From: Brassica napus
Taxonomy: Eukaryota > Streptophyta > Magnoliopsida > Brassicales > Brassicaceae
Reading direction: 5' to 3'
DNA length: 64,000 bases
Assembly (NCBI RefSeq): GCF_020379485.1
Contig: NW_026014894.1
Location: forward strand, 186,001 to 250,000
Shown: positions 22,842-33,465 of the stretch, piece after piece
How positions within the stretch are numbered: the first letter of the stretch is position 1
Layout: every line of letters starts with the position of its first letter
Position numbers and translations under genes: made by a program
The notes under the pieces: generated by a model
What the model was told of the DNA's origin: nothing
The model's database searches: none
What the model saw: only the letters and a program-made list of their open reading frames with translations

Positions 22842-23730
22842 TGGAAATGTGATGATTGCTAATGGAGATAAGATTCCTATTAGAGGAATAGGAAGTCTTA
22901 AACTGTTCGATAAGGAAACTAAAGCTTTTTATATGCCTGAATTTACTTCAAACTTGTTATCTGTTTAGAAATGTGCTACTGATTTGCAATGCAATGTTAT
23001 ATTCAGTCCTAATGATGTGAAGTTTCAGGATATTAAAAGCAGCAAGATAATTGGAAAGGGAGTGACTAAAGGAGAGCTATATTTACTTGAAGATCTCACT
23101 CCTGTTTCAAGATATAGCTGGTCGTTTACTTCTGTTTCTGGTTCTAGTTTAAGTAAAAATGCATTGTGGCATGCTAGATTAGGACACCCTCATAATAAGG
23201 CTTTAAAACAGATGTTGCCAGGTGTTTCCTTTGAGAATAATGAGTGTGAAGCTTGCATTTTAGGCAAGCATTGTAGAACTGTCTTTACTAAATCTACTAC
23301 TGTTTATGAGAAGTGTTTTGATCTCATTCATTCTGATGTTTGGACTGCACCTTGCCTGTCTAGAGACAACCATAAGTATTATGTAACTTTCATTGATGAA
23401 AAATTCAAATACACCTGGTTAACCTTAATTCCAACCAAAGATAGGGTACTTGATGCATTTAAAAACTTTCAATCCTATGTGACTAACCATTACAATGCCA
23501 AGATAAAGATTTTTAGGTCAGATAATGGAGGAGAGTACACGGGACAAGCATTCAAACTACACCTATCTCAGCATGGAATCCTTCATCAGACAAGCTGTCC
23601 CTATACCCCACAACAAAATGGCGTGGCTGAGAGGAAGAACAGGCATTTGATGGAAGTAGCCAGGTCCATGATGTTTCAATCCAACGTGCCTAAGAAGTTT
23701 TGGAGTGATGCAGTTGCTACGGCTTGTTAT
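22842..23730 (+). pseudogene. E4 gag-pol, second part (protease end and integrase)
   Basis: It resumes after E5 with GNVMIANGDKIPIRGIG. A TAG at 22966-22968 replaces the Lys codon of LLSVKKC. It then encodes the integrase zinc motif (HARLGHPHNKA...CEACILGKH) and D,D35E core (IHSDVW, RSDNGGEYTG, GVAERKN) up to ATACY, where E6 inserts (TSD gttat at 23726-23730). Confidence 0.92.
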
Positions 23731-24159
23731 TATGATTTTAGAGAATAAGAAAGGTATTGAGAAGTTTAAGAGAGATTCATGGTGTTTAAGAGAAAGTGTA
23801 TGAGATTATCATGATGAACTAGAGAGAAAGACTCATAAACTCGTGTTCTTTATTAATCAAGACAGAGTTTACAATATATAAGATCAGATACAAGGGTTTC
23901 TGAGAGACTAAGCATGTGAGGTCAAGGATAAGGTTGCTTTAATTCAAACTTGATCCAATGGGAGCTGTCACACGTTTTTGGCATCTTGGACCAGGTTCCT
24001 TTTGCCTTTACAGCCTGTTCCAGCCTGTGTGGATAAGGCTCAGTCACTCTATCCATCCAAATGGTCATCTCCCCTAAGGTAAAACCCCTTTGGCCGTTTA
24101 CTTCTTTCACGCGGTAACTTCTCTTCTTGGTCGAGTGGTGGATTGATCCGGACCGTACG
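23731..24159 (-). repeat. E6 3' LTR, left portion
   Basis: It matches 44911-45339 with about five differences. It is interrupted by E9 after gtacg (24155-24159), inside the GTACGG cluster of the LTR. Confidence 0.92.
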
Positions 24160-24770
24160 TGGTGTAGCCCTGGATAGGACTGTCTCTCCCTGGATCACTT
24201 GAAGGGGGCGTGGGTGGATGAAAGGTGATGGATATGGTCTTCTCCTTAGAGCTATGGGATGCTATAAAGATGTTTTTTTTTTCTGCTCCACAGACACAGG
24301 ATCAACCTGCTTAGTGTCTAGGATGGATCACAGATATAATCCTTGCAAACAGAGAATCAAAGACTCGATATGTATCAAGGTTTGTGGATTGATGTGGGAC
24401 ACAAGAGAGATGGCTCGCCTCCTGATACTCCAAGGCTTATGATCTGGATATGACACACCAAATCAGAGAACCCAAGCTGGATATTACACACCAGCAGAAT
24501 TGAGAGAAAACTCAAAACAAAGAAGTTGAGAAAAATGTCGATTGATTGATTCCCATGCCAAAACGTGGCTACATATGTTAAAAGAATAAAACTGAAAACC
24601 CTAAGTTTAAACCAAGATGGTTTAATCTCCTAATCCAATTCGAAATTGGTTTATTTTAAATATTAATCTACCCAAATCTGGTTTACTCTAATTCCTAATT
24701 GTCTTTGGTTTAAATTAAATGAAAGCCCAATAAACTAAACCCATTACATTGCAATTAAATCAAACCAACA
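24160..24770 (-). repeat. E9 3' LTR (about 611 bp)
   Basis: It is a direct repeat of 26704-27313. The outer end TGGTGTAGCC is fixed by the TSD. The inner end at CA (24770) is inferred from a purine-rich tract on the minus strand just inside it, because the repeat continues into the ORF on both sides. Confidence 0.75.
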
Positions 24771-24838
24771 AGCTGGTTCTTCTTTGGTTTATGATGGGCC
24801 ACGACTTGAACTTGATTTGGAGTGTCTCCTAATGAGCT

Positions 24839-26620
24839 TTAGATCCTCCACGTCCTGTTAGGCCAGCTAGAGAGCAAGTGGATCAAGATTCTGGCTGCAA
24901 CTCTCTTTTTGGACCGAAAAAGCCTTATTTCGCCTAGATCCAAATATAGCCCAACCCAGAAACTTCCTAACATGTTTTCCTTGTTCTCCATATATATTTG
25001 GACGAGGTGAATGGTCTCCAAAGCTCCTGTTAGGCTCAGTTGGTTGAATCCTCTTTGTTCAAGTCGTTTCAAGGCAGTACCAACAGTTCTCCTCTTCTCT
25101 CTATCCAGAACCTCATAGATCATGCCAATAAGAGTATGATACTGTCCATTAAACTGCACCATTATCAGTGGTATAGCTGACCCATACATTGGCTTCAATC
25201 CATTGATTCCAATCCTGATCAGGATCACACCATCCCCTCCTCCTTTAAAAGGATTTGTCCTCAAATCCAAGCTCCATAGGATGATAGAACCTTGATAATT
25301 TAACTCCAAAGTTCCTGACCTGGCCATGAGATATATCATCACCTCTCTAGTCTCTCCAGGATGAAACACAAAGCTCTGCAGTCCTTCTTCATGTCTCAGC
25401 AACATCTTGGAACTTTCCTCACTGTATGTGGCTTCTAAGGCAGATGATTTCTCCACTTTGTTGAGTTTGCAGTTGAATGCTTCTCTCCAGGATGATCCTA
25501 CCCACGTCCTTCTCATGAACAAGAGACCATGTACTCTCAGTTTAACATCCTTCTGGTCAGGTGGTCGTGTGGTTTGGTCCCCATACTCATCCTCCAGTTC
25601 TGGCTTCTCTTTAACCACCATCAGTTCCTGTTTATCTCTTTTCAGCTTGTTCTGGTCAGTTATGAACCTGGTAAAGGACGTGTTACCTTCTGACTCTCCT
25701 TCATTCTCTCTGCAAATAGTTTTTATCGTACCATTCTCTCTCCCTTTAAAAAGATTTGACCACAAATCTTGTTTTTCAAGAGTGAATGAACCTTGCAAAT
25801 TGAGCTTGTATGCAGTTGCTTTCTGATCCAGAATTTGTTTATTTCTTCTAACCACACACAAGCTTCCTCCTGGTTCAAAAACAACTTGTTGCAGGCCCTT
25901 AACAACTCTCAGATGTTCCACTAAGCTGAGCTGAAGACATACCAAAGGTCTGATTAGTAACTCACAAGCTAAAGACTTAAAGTTATCACCTTGCTCAACA
26001 GTAGGAAGCACCAATTCAAGAGCTTTAGATGACCCTCCAGGAACTTTTTCTTCTTGTTTTATTTGATCAGGCACGTGGCCACACTCAGCTTCTGCAACTT
26101 CTGCCTCCTCCTCTAGTTTTAAACAAAGAGTTGTTGGTTCTGGTTCAGTTTTATGACTCTCCTCAATCTGTTTTATTGGAGAAGCTAATATAGAAGCTTG
26201 CAGCTTTTCCTCCTCTTGTTTCAATGATAGAACATAAACCACAGATCTTCTCTCAGCCGGTTTTAATGGCAATTCAGACCAATAGGCAGGCTGATCTAAA
26301 GTAGTAAGCTTTGTTGCTGCTTCTGGTTTTAGTTTTGGAAGTTTCCACTGCGAGACAAACCTCTTCTTCATCAAGGTCTTCATCTCCACCCATGAAATAA
26401 TTTGTGGGTTTTTTTCAAATCTCCTAGCCTGAGAAACTCTTTGCCACCATGAGAATGCACTTCCACAGAGTCCATTGACTGCTAGACATACCTTTTTCTT
26501 TTCAGTGTAGTATTGGAGTCCAAAGAGAAACTCCATCTTCTTTACCCAATCAAGGTATGCCTCTGTATCAATCTTTCCATAGAAGAATGGAATTGTAAGC
26601 TCTTGTTCATATCCAGACAT
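24839..26620 (-). CDS. E9 gag-like protein, 593 residues
   Basis: The open frame starts MSGYEQELTIPFFYGK. Residues about 10-95 (DTEAYLDWVKKMEFLF...VNGLCGSAFSWWQRV...VEMKTLMKKRFV) resemble the retrotransposon gag domain common in Ty3/gypsy-type plant elements. The remainder is Glu/Lys-rich with two weakly similar segments: LQGSFTLEKQDLWSNLFKG near residue 275 and YQGSIILWSLDLRTNPFKG near 450. I see no zinc knuckle, protease, RT or integrase motif. The frame is undamaged and a near-copy of its 3' part lies at 27382-28276. It might package element RNA, with reverse transcription supplied in trans; that role is inference. Confidence 0.75.
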   Translation of the reverse strand: MSGYEQELTIPFFYGKIDTEAYLDWVKKMEFLFGLQYYTEKKKVCLAVNGLCGSAFSWWQRVSQARRFEKNPQIISWVEMKTLMKKRFVSQWKLPKLKPEAATKLTTLDQPAYWSELPLKPAERRSVVYVLSLKQEEEKLQASILASPIKQIEESHKTEPEPTTLCLKLEEEAEVAEAECGHVPDQIKQEEKVPGGSSKALELVLPTVEQGDNFKSLACELLIRPLVCLQLSLVEHLRVVKGLQQVVFEPGGSLCVVRRNKQILDQKATAYKLNLQGSFTLEKQDLWSNLFKGRENGTIKTICRENEGESEGNTSFTRFITDQNKLKRDKQELMVVKEKPELEDEYGDQTTRPPDQKDVKLRVHGLLFMRRTWVGSSWREAFNCKLNKVEKSSALEATYSEESSKMLLRHEEGLQSFVFHPGETREVMIYLMARSGTLELNYQGSIILWSLDLRTNPFKGGGDGVILIRIGINGLKPMYGSAIPLIMVQFNGQYHTLIGMIYEVLDREKRRTVGTALKRLEQRGFNQLSLTGALETIHLVQIYMENKENMLGSFWVGLYLDLGEIRLFRSKKRVAARILIHLLSSWPNRTWRI

Positions 26621-26688
26621 AGAATATAGCTTGTTAACTGATAGATTTCATGCTCCCTTGTTAAAACTTCAAACCCTAACCCTCAAGA

Positions 26689-26703
26689 GGCTCTGATACC
26701 ACT
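26689..26703 (-). other. E9 primer-binding site
   Basis: On the minus strand TGGTATCAGAGCC begins two bases inside the LTR end. It is the initiator-Met site, but the following bases differ from the copia copies here, which continue AGGTT. Confidence 0.85.
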
Positions 26704-27313
26704 TGGTGTAGCCCTGGATAGGACTGTCTCTCCCTGGATCACTTGAAGGGGGCGTGGGTGGATGAAAGGTGATGGATATGGTCTTCTCCTTAGAGCTATG
26801 GGATGCTATAAAGATTTTTTTTTTTCTGCTCCACAGACACAGGATCACCCTGCTTAGTGTCTAGGATGGATCACAGATATAATCCTTGCAAACAGAGAAT
26901 CAAAGACTCGATATGTATCAAGGTTTGTGGATTGATGTGGGACACAAGAGAGATGGCTCGCCTCCTGATACTCCAAGGCTTCTGATCTGGATATGACACA
27001 CCAAATCAGAGAACCCAAGCTGGATATTACACACCAGCAGAATTGAGAGAAAACTCAAAACAAAGAAGTTGAGAAAAATGTCGATTGATTGATTCCCATG
27101 CCAAAACGTGGCTACATATGTTAAAAGAATAAAACTGAAAACCCTATGTTTAAACCAAGATGGTTTAATCTCCTAATCCAATTCGAAATTGGTTTATTTT
27201 AAATATTAATCTACCCAAATCTGGTTTACTCTAATTCCTAATTGTCTTTGGTTTAAATTAAATGAAAGCCCAATAAACTAAACCCATTACATTGCAATTA
27301 AATCAAACCAACA
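26704..27313 (-). repeat. E9 internal (shared) LTR
   Basis: About 610 bp, differing from 24160-24770 at about 4-5 positions including the poly-T run near 26818. It acts as 5' LTR for the full copy and 3' LTR for the truncated upstream copy. Confidence 0.8.
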
Positions 27314-27381
27314 AGCTGGTTCTTCTTTGGTTTATGATGGGCCACGACTTGAACTTGATTTGGAGTGTCTCCTAATGAGCT

Positions 27382-28276
27382 TTAGATCCTCCACGTCCTG
27401 TTAGGCCAGCTAGAGAGCAAGTGGATCAAGATTCTGGCTGCAACTCTCTTTTTGGACCAAAAAAGCCTTATTTCGCCTAGATCCAAATATAGCCCAACCC
27501 AGAAACTTCCTAACATGTTTTCCTTGTTCTCCATATATATTTGGACGAGGTGAATGGTCTCCAAAGCTCCTGTTAGGCTCAGTTGGTTGAATCCTCTTTG
27601 TTCAAGTCGTTTCAAGGCAGTACCAACAGTTCTCCTCTTCTCTCTATCCAGAACCTCATAGATCATGCCAATAAGAGTATGATACTGTCCATTAAACTGC
27701 ACCATTATCAGTGGTATAGCTGACCCATACATTGGCTTCAATCCATTGATTCCAATCCTGATCAGGATCACACCATCCCCTCCTCCTTTATAAGGATTTG
27801 TCCTCAAATCCAAGCTCCGTAGGATGATAGAACCTTGATAATTTAACTCCAAAGTTCCTGACCTGGCCATGAGATATATCATCACCTCTCTAGTCTCTCC
27901 AGGATGAAACACAAAGCTCTGCAGTCCTTCTTCATGTCTCAGCAACATCTTGGAACTTTCCTCACTGTATGTGGCTTCTAAGGCAGATGATTTCTCCACT
28001 TTGTTGAGTTTGCAGTTGAATGCTTCTCTCCAGGATGATCCTACCCACGTCCTTCTCATGAACATGAGACCATGTACTCTCAGTTTAACATCCTTCTGGT
28101 CAGGTGGTCGTGTGGTTTGGTCCCCATACTCATCCTCCAGTTCTGGCTTCTCTTTAACCACCATCAGTTCCTGTTTATCTCTTTTCAGCTTGTTCTGGTC
28201 AGTTATGAACCTGGTAAAGGACGTGTTACCTTCTGACTCTCCTTCATTCTCTCTGCAAATAGTTTTTATCGTACCA
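27382..28276 (-). pseudogene. E9 truncated second gag ORF
   Basis: It is nearly the same as the 3' part of the ORF at 24839-26620 (from about residue 296 on). It ends at 28276, where E6 LTR sequence resumes. No start codon or upstream gag domain is present. Coding differences include LMFMRRTW for LLFMRRTW and NPYKG for NPFKG. Confidence 0.85.
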
Positions 28277-28328
28277 GTACGGATGGTACGGCTGGTACGG
28301 CCTTGTACGGCCTGACCACTCCCAAGCT
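28277..28328 (-). repeat. E6 3' LTR, middle portion (with E9 TSD copy)
   Basis: It matches the right LTR from gtacggatgg to cccaagct. It lies between E9 and E7 and ends with the E7 TSD aagct (28324-28328). Confidence 0.9.
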
Positions 28329-28846
28329 TGTTGAGATGAGAGAATAAAGATGTGATATATTGAGAGAGGAAGAGATTTGGAGCAGATAGTAACTTTGGAG
28401 AGTTACCACAGTAACTTTATTGTTACTGTGGTAACTAAAGAAGTTACCATAGTAACCAGGGTAACTCGGATGGCAAGGAGGAGTTACCTTAGGTTGTCTA
28501 CACTTGATCTGAGTATGGGAAGGGATAAGAGAGGAGACTTGGACAGGCTGTCACTGGCTGGAAAGGAGAAGAGTGCTTTAGCACTATTAGAAGCATGTGA
28601 GCAATCTCAGCCATGGGATTTACAGCCTGGCCTTTGACTACACATGCTTATCTTATCCCCTTAGTTTGATTTCGAAAATGCTTCTTCCTTTTGTATATAT
28701 CTGGTTTAAACTCTCTCATAATAAATCTAATGGAGTTTTGAGTATCTCTCTCTTGATTCTCTTACTACAATCTCTTAATCTCTTTAATCTTTGAATCTAA
28801 GTATCTCTGGTTGTTTGAATCATTCTCTAAAACACAAAAGTGTTTA
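28329..28846 (+). repeat. E7 5' LTR (518 bp)
   Basis: It begins TGTTGAGATGAGAG and ends GTGTTTA. It lacks the GTACGGCC cluster and instead has a perfect 14-bp inverted repeat, GTTACCACAGTAAC (28402-28415) with GTTACTGTGGTAAC (28422-28435), and further GTTAC/GTAAC copies to about 28490. A TTTGACTACACATGCTTAT box and TATATA follow. Confidence 0.94.
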
Positions 28847-28864
28847 TGGTATCAGAGCCAGGTT
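28847..28864 (+). other. E7 primer-binding site
   Basis: Initiator-Met PBS (TGGTATCAGAGCCAGGTT) directly after the LTR. Confidence 0.93.
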
Positions 28865-29119
28865 CCTTGAAAAGGAGAGCGTGATTTCGTTTTTCTTGAG
28901 TGTTCTTGAGAGTTCTTGAGAGTTTTCAAGAGCTAGATCCTTTAAAATTCAAGTTTGTGTCTGTTGGTGTTTCTTTTGGAGAGTCAGCTTCAAGGGAGTC
29001 CCTTTAGGCGTGTGACAAGGTCAGAAGAGGGGTCTAGCTGGTTGGTAAGCTTGGCGTGTGAGATTAGAAGCATTTGGGGGATGATCTAGGCTAAAGGTTG
29101 TTGCTTTAGGCTAAAGAAA

Positions 29120-32100
29120 ATGGAGCTGCTTCAATCTGGTACAACAAGGCGTGAAGAGAAGACAGAGAGAGGGAATGAGTGGGGTGGTTCTCACAGATGA
29201 AAACAACTCTGAAAAGGTGTGGAGTTTGGAGAAACCATGAGAAGGAAGAGTCTTTGAAGGGTAAAGCTGCTGAGAAAGATCAGACAGCAAGAGAAACAAG
29301 TGGAGATTGCTTTAGTCTTGAAGAAAGTACACTGCTTGAGAAGATTGAAGATGTTTATGAGAACAAGATCAATCTTAGGAGAGTGTATGAAGTCAAGAAG
29401 GTGATCAGTGGAGTTAAACAAGGAAGAGAAGAGTTCAATAACCATGTGAGGAAGCTACAACACCTGTGGGTTGAACTACAAGGGTTGAGATCCCATGTGG
29501 ATGGGGATGCTACACCACAGCAAGAGATGGTCTTGAAGCTTTTGGCGAGCATGGAGTCATCATATGGGTGGCTGGTGGAGATGGTTCTAAGAGGGGAACA
29601 GCTTCCGGAAATGGAAGAGATCTGTGTGCTTATAAGAAGGGCGTATGAGATAATAAGAGATGATGAGAGGCTAACCATGAGTAGGAGTGAGAGCTCATGG
29701 AAGCCAACTGGGAGTAGGAGTGAGAGCTTCCAGAAGCTAACCATGAGTAGGAGTGAGGGCTCATGGAGGCTAACCGGGAGTAGGAGTGAGGGCTTCCGGA
29801 AGAGGAGGAGGTGCAGAATGCTATCCAAAGCTTATATCAACATAGGAAAGGGTAGGAAGAGAGTTGTGGGAGAGTGTTCTTACTCAGCCCTCATAAGTGG
29901 TTCTCTAAATGAGACAATGGGACTAAGAGAGCAGGAGGAAGAAGGTAGAGCTGATGATCCTATCACCAGGAAGGAATGGAGGGTGTTCATGGAACGTGTA
30001 CAAGCTTTAGCAGCAAGCAAGAAACATGAGGTACAATCCGGAGCTCTTAAACCCATTGTGATTGATTCTGGAGCAAGCCATCATATGATCAGTGATAGGA
30101 AGCTTATAAGTGAGATCAAGGCTGCAACAGGGAGTGTTATGATAGCTAATGGTGCTATGATCCCAATAGAAGGAGTGGGAAAGCTCAAGCTGTTTGAGAA
30201 GGACACAACTGCCTTCTACATGCCCCGGTTCACTTCAAATCTGTTATCTGTGAAGAAAGCTACCATTGATCTTGATTGTCAAGTAGTATTCAGACCTGAT
30301 GAAGTTGAGTTTCAAGATTTGAAGACTGGGAGAGTTATTGGCAGAGGAGACAGCAAGAATCAGCTATACCATCTTCAAATGGCTAAGAATTCTAAACTCC
30401 TTGATTCTGTGTGCTTAAGTAGTGCTGTTGATAGGTGTGATAGTATGACTTGGCATGCTAGATTGGGACATCCTCATGCTCGTGCAATTGAATTGATCAT
30501 GCCTAATATGTCATTTAATCACTTAGAGTGTGAGGCTTGAATATTAGGAAAGCATTGTAGGACTGTGTTTCCAACTTCAGAAACTACTTATGAGCATTGC
30601 TTTGATCTAGTTCATTCAGATGTGTGGACGGCTCCTTGTTTGTCTAGAGATAGCCAGAAGTACTTTGTGACATTCATTGATGAGAAGTCTAAGTATACTT
30701 GGCTTACATTGCTTCCATCTAAAGATAGGGTGCTAGAAGCATTTATGAACTTCCAAGCATATGTATCTAATCAATACAATCCTACTGTGAAGGTACTGAG
30801 ATCAGATAATGGAGGTGAATACATCAGCAATGCCTTCAAGAATCATCTAGCCAAGCATGGAATTGTGCATCAGACTAGCTGCCCTTATACACCACAGCAG
30901 AATGGTGTAGCTGAGAGGAAGAACAGGCACTTGATGGAGGTTGCTAGATCGATGATGTTTCATGCAAATGTCCCAAAACGTTTTTGGAGTGATGCTGTGC
31001 AGACTGCTTGCTATCTCATCAACCGGGTTCCAACCAAGATATTGAAGAATCTGTCTCCATTTGAGGTGTTGAACAAGAGCAAACCTGTCATTGATCATCT
31101 ACGTGTCTTTGGGTGTGTGTGCTATGTCATGGTTCCAGGAGAACAGAGAAACAAGCTGGAGGCAAAGAGTACTAAGGCTATGTTCATTGGCTACTCTATC
31201 ACTCAGAAGGGGTACAAGTGCTATGATCCTGAAGCAAGGAGAGTGATGGTATCTAGAGAAGTGAAGTTTGTTGAAACAAAAGGTTATTATGAAGAAAAGG
31301 AGTGGGAAAATCTGAAGGATTTGTCTCAAGCTCCATCTGATAAGGCAACAATACTGAGAGTGTTGTTAGAGAATCTTGGGATAGGATTATCCCAGGATCA
31401 GGAAACCGGAAGGAGAGAGTCTTTCAATCAGAGTGGTGGAGCTGGAAGAACAACTCCTCTTGATCATGAGAGGGGGAATGGAACTGAATCCGGTGAGCAA
31501 GAGCAAAACCAAGAGGATTCAGGTCTTCATGATCAAGATACATCACAAGAAGTTGAGGACAATGAGGTTCAGTCTAGTGGAGAAGTGGATGAGGTTCAAT
31601 CTAGTGTAGAAGAACAAGTCAGACCGACCAGTTCAGAAGAAGAGAAAGTGGAGCCGGCTAGTGTGCAAACTGAAGATCAGGTTCAAGCTTTGAGGAGGAG
31701 CACAAGGATAAAGAGGGATCCTTCCAACTGGGTAAACACGAGAGTGTACTACAATGCCCAGGCTGTAGAGCATCCTTCTCAAGCCGTGTGTTCCTTTGCT
31801 GAGTTTCCAGAGGAGCATTATGCCTTTATGATTAGTCAGGTGCTATGATCAAAAATGATACATGGTATGAGAGTGAGCTGCCTAAGGGAAAGAGGGCTGT
31901 ATCTGGTAGATGGATCTTCACAATCAAGTATCTTGCAAATGGACAGATTGATAGGAAGAAGACCAGATTGGTTGCAAGAGGATTTACACAGACCTATGGA
32001 GAGGATTACATTGATACCTTTGCACCAGTAGCTAAGCTACATACAGTTCGGATTGTGTTGTCCATTGCAACAAACTTGGAGTGGGATTTGTGGCAGATGG

Positions 32101-33323
32101 ATGTGAAGAATGCTTTCTTACAAGGTGAGCTAGAAGATGAGGTATACATGCTTCCTCCTCCTGGTCTTGAGCATCTAGTAAAGCCAGGGAATGTTTTGAG
32201 ATTGAAGAAGGCAATATATGGGCTGAAACAATCACCTAGAGCTTGGTACAGGAAGCTGAGTACAACACTCAATGGGAGAGGCTTTAGGAAGTCTGAATTA
32301 GATCACACTCTCTTCACCTTGACAGGACCTTCAGGGATCATTGTGATTCTAGTGTATGTGGATGATTTGATTATCACAGGGAGTGATAAGGCAGGGATTC
32401 AAGCTACTAAGGAGTTTCTCAAATCTGTGTTTGACATCAAGGATTTGGGAGAGATGAAGTATTTTCTGGGCATTGAGATATGCAGATCAAAGGAGGGTTT
32501 GTTTATGTCTCAAAGGAAGTATACTATGGATATGTTGAAGGAGACTGATGTGCTTGGAGGAAAGATAGCTAAGACACCCCTCGAGGAGGGATATAAGGTT
32601 CTGCGTGAGGGGGAGGTTGAAGAGAAGCAGTTGTTTGAGGATCCTAAGCTATACAGTAAGATGGTTGGCAAGCTGATCTACTTGACAATTACTAGGCCAG
32701 ATATATGCTTCGCTGTGAATCAAGTGAGTCAACATATGCAGGCGCCAAAGGTCCATCATTGGAAGATGGTTGATAGGATACTGAGGTATTTAAGTGGGAC
32801 GGCTGGACAAGGAGTTTGGATGGGCTGCAATGGCAGTACAGAAGTGGTTGGTTATTGTGATGCTGATTGGGCAGGAGATAGAGTGGACAGGAGATCAACT
32901 ACTGGGTATTGTACATTCATTGGAGGGAACTTGGTAACTTGGAAGAGTAAGAAGCAGAAGGTTATCTCCTGTTCAAGTGCTGAAGCTGAGTATAGAGCCA
33001 TTTTGAAGCTGACAAACGAGTTGGTGTGGATCAAGGGGATCTTGAAGCATCTAGAGATTGAGCAGAGTACTCCTATGACTATGCATTGTGACAATCAAGC
33101 AGCTATCCACATTGCCTCTAACTCAGTGTTTCATGAGAGAACAAAGCACATAGAGGTGGATTGTCATAAGGTGAGGCAGATGATAATCTTAGGAGTGATT
33201 CTGCCATGTTATACAAGAAGTGAAGATCAGCTTGCAGATGTGTTTACCAAGGCAGCAAGATTGAAGACAATGGAGTCCATACTATCAAGGCTTGGACTCA
33301 TTGATCTTACTCCCAGGAGCTGA
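29120..33323 (+). pseudogene. E7 gag-pol polyprotein, three lesions
   Basis: It aligns with E5 from an ATG at 29120. A short deletion near 29190 shifts the frame. A TGA at 30538-30540 replaces the first Cys of CILGKH-type integrase sequence (TGC in E5). A deletion of about 79 bp at 31836/31837 removes the segment before GAMIKNDTW and shifts the frame again. The gag keeps LRRVYEVKKVISGVKQGREEF and has no CCHC knuckle; a Ser/Arg-rich repeat block (29671-29802) sits where the knuckle would be expected. Protease (VIDSGASHHMISD), integrase core, RT (YVDDLIITGSD) and RNase H are otherwise readable to TGA at 33323. Confidence 0.9.
29671..29802 (+). repeat. Four 33-bp repeats in E7 gag (11-residue SRSE units)
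   Basis: Four consecutive 33-bp units encode variants of TMSRSESSWKP / TGSRSESFQKL. Units alternate in type, so a 66-bp higher-order unit is repeated twice. A basic run (KRRRCR) follows. Confidence 0.9.
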
Positions 33324-33341
33324 GCCCCTTAACCATGGAGT

Positions 33342-33465
33342 CTCCACTCTTTTTCCCTCATCAAAGTTTTATCCCAATGGGTTTTCTTTGGTGAGGTTTT
33401 TAATGAGGGAGGTCTTCATGGTTTCCAAGCTTGACTTGTTCCACATGGTCAAGCTTGAGGGGGAG
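33342..33465 (+). other. E7 3' UTR structured element, hairpin and polypurine tract
   Basis: It has CTCATCAAAG...CCCAATGGG...CTTTGGTGAG, where the change from E5 is paired on both arms. The stem AAGCTTGAC...GTCAAGCTT and the PPT GAGGGGGAG follow, against the LTR. Confidence 0.8.

Larger units (their letters stand above)
24160..28276 (-). mobile_element. E9: gag-only non-copia LTR element in a truncated tandem arrangement
   Basis: On the minus strand the order is partial gag (28276-27382), LTR (27313-26704), PBS (26701-26689), full gag ORF (26620-24839) and LTR (24770-24160). Two copies thus share one LTR, and the upstream copy is cut within its ORF. The flanks carry gtacg on both sides (24155-24159, 28277-28281), which restores the E6 LTR to its exact length. 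No protease, RT or integrase is seen, so it is non-autonomous. Confidence 0.85.

Noticed and set aside
24160..28276. E9 as an autonomous Ty3/gypsy element
   Set aside because: No protease, RT, RNase H or integrase motif is present between its LTRs in either copy.
27950..28315. ORFs 25407-25826 and 27950-28315 on the plus strand
   Set aside because: They are antisense to the E9 gag ORF in both copies and rich in low-complexity Ser/Leu; no independent support.
28377..28794. ORFs in the E7 LTRs (28377-28637, 28597-28794, and copies at 33514 and 33734)
   Set aside because: They lie entirely within LTR sequence across the U3 palindromes and promoter; repeated only because the LTR is repeated.
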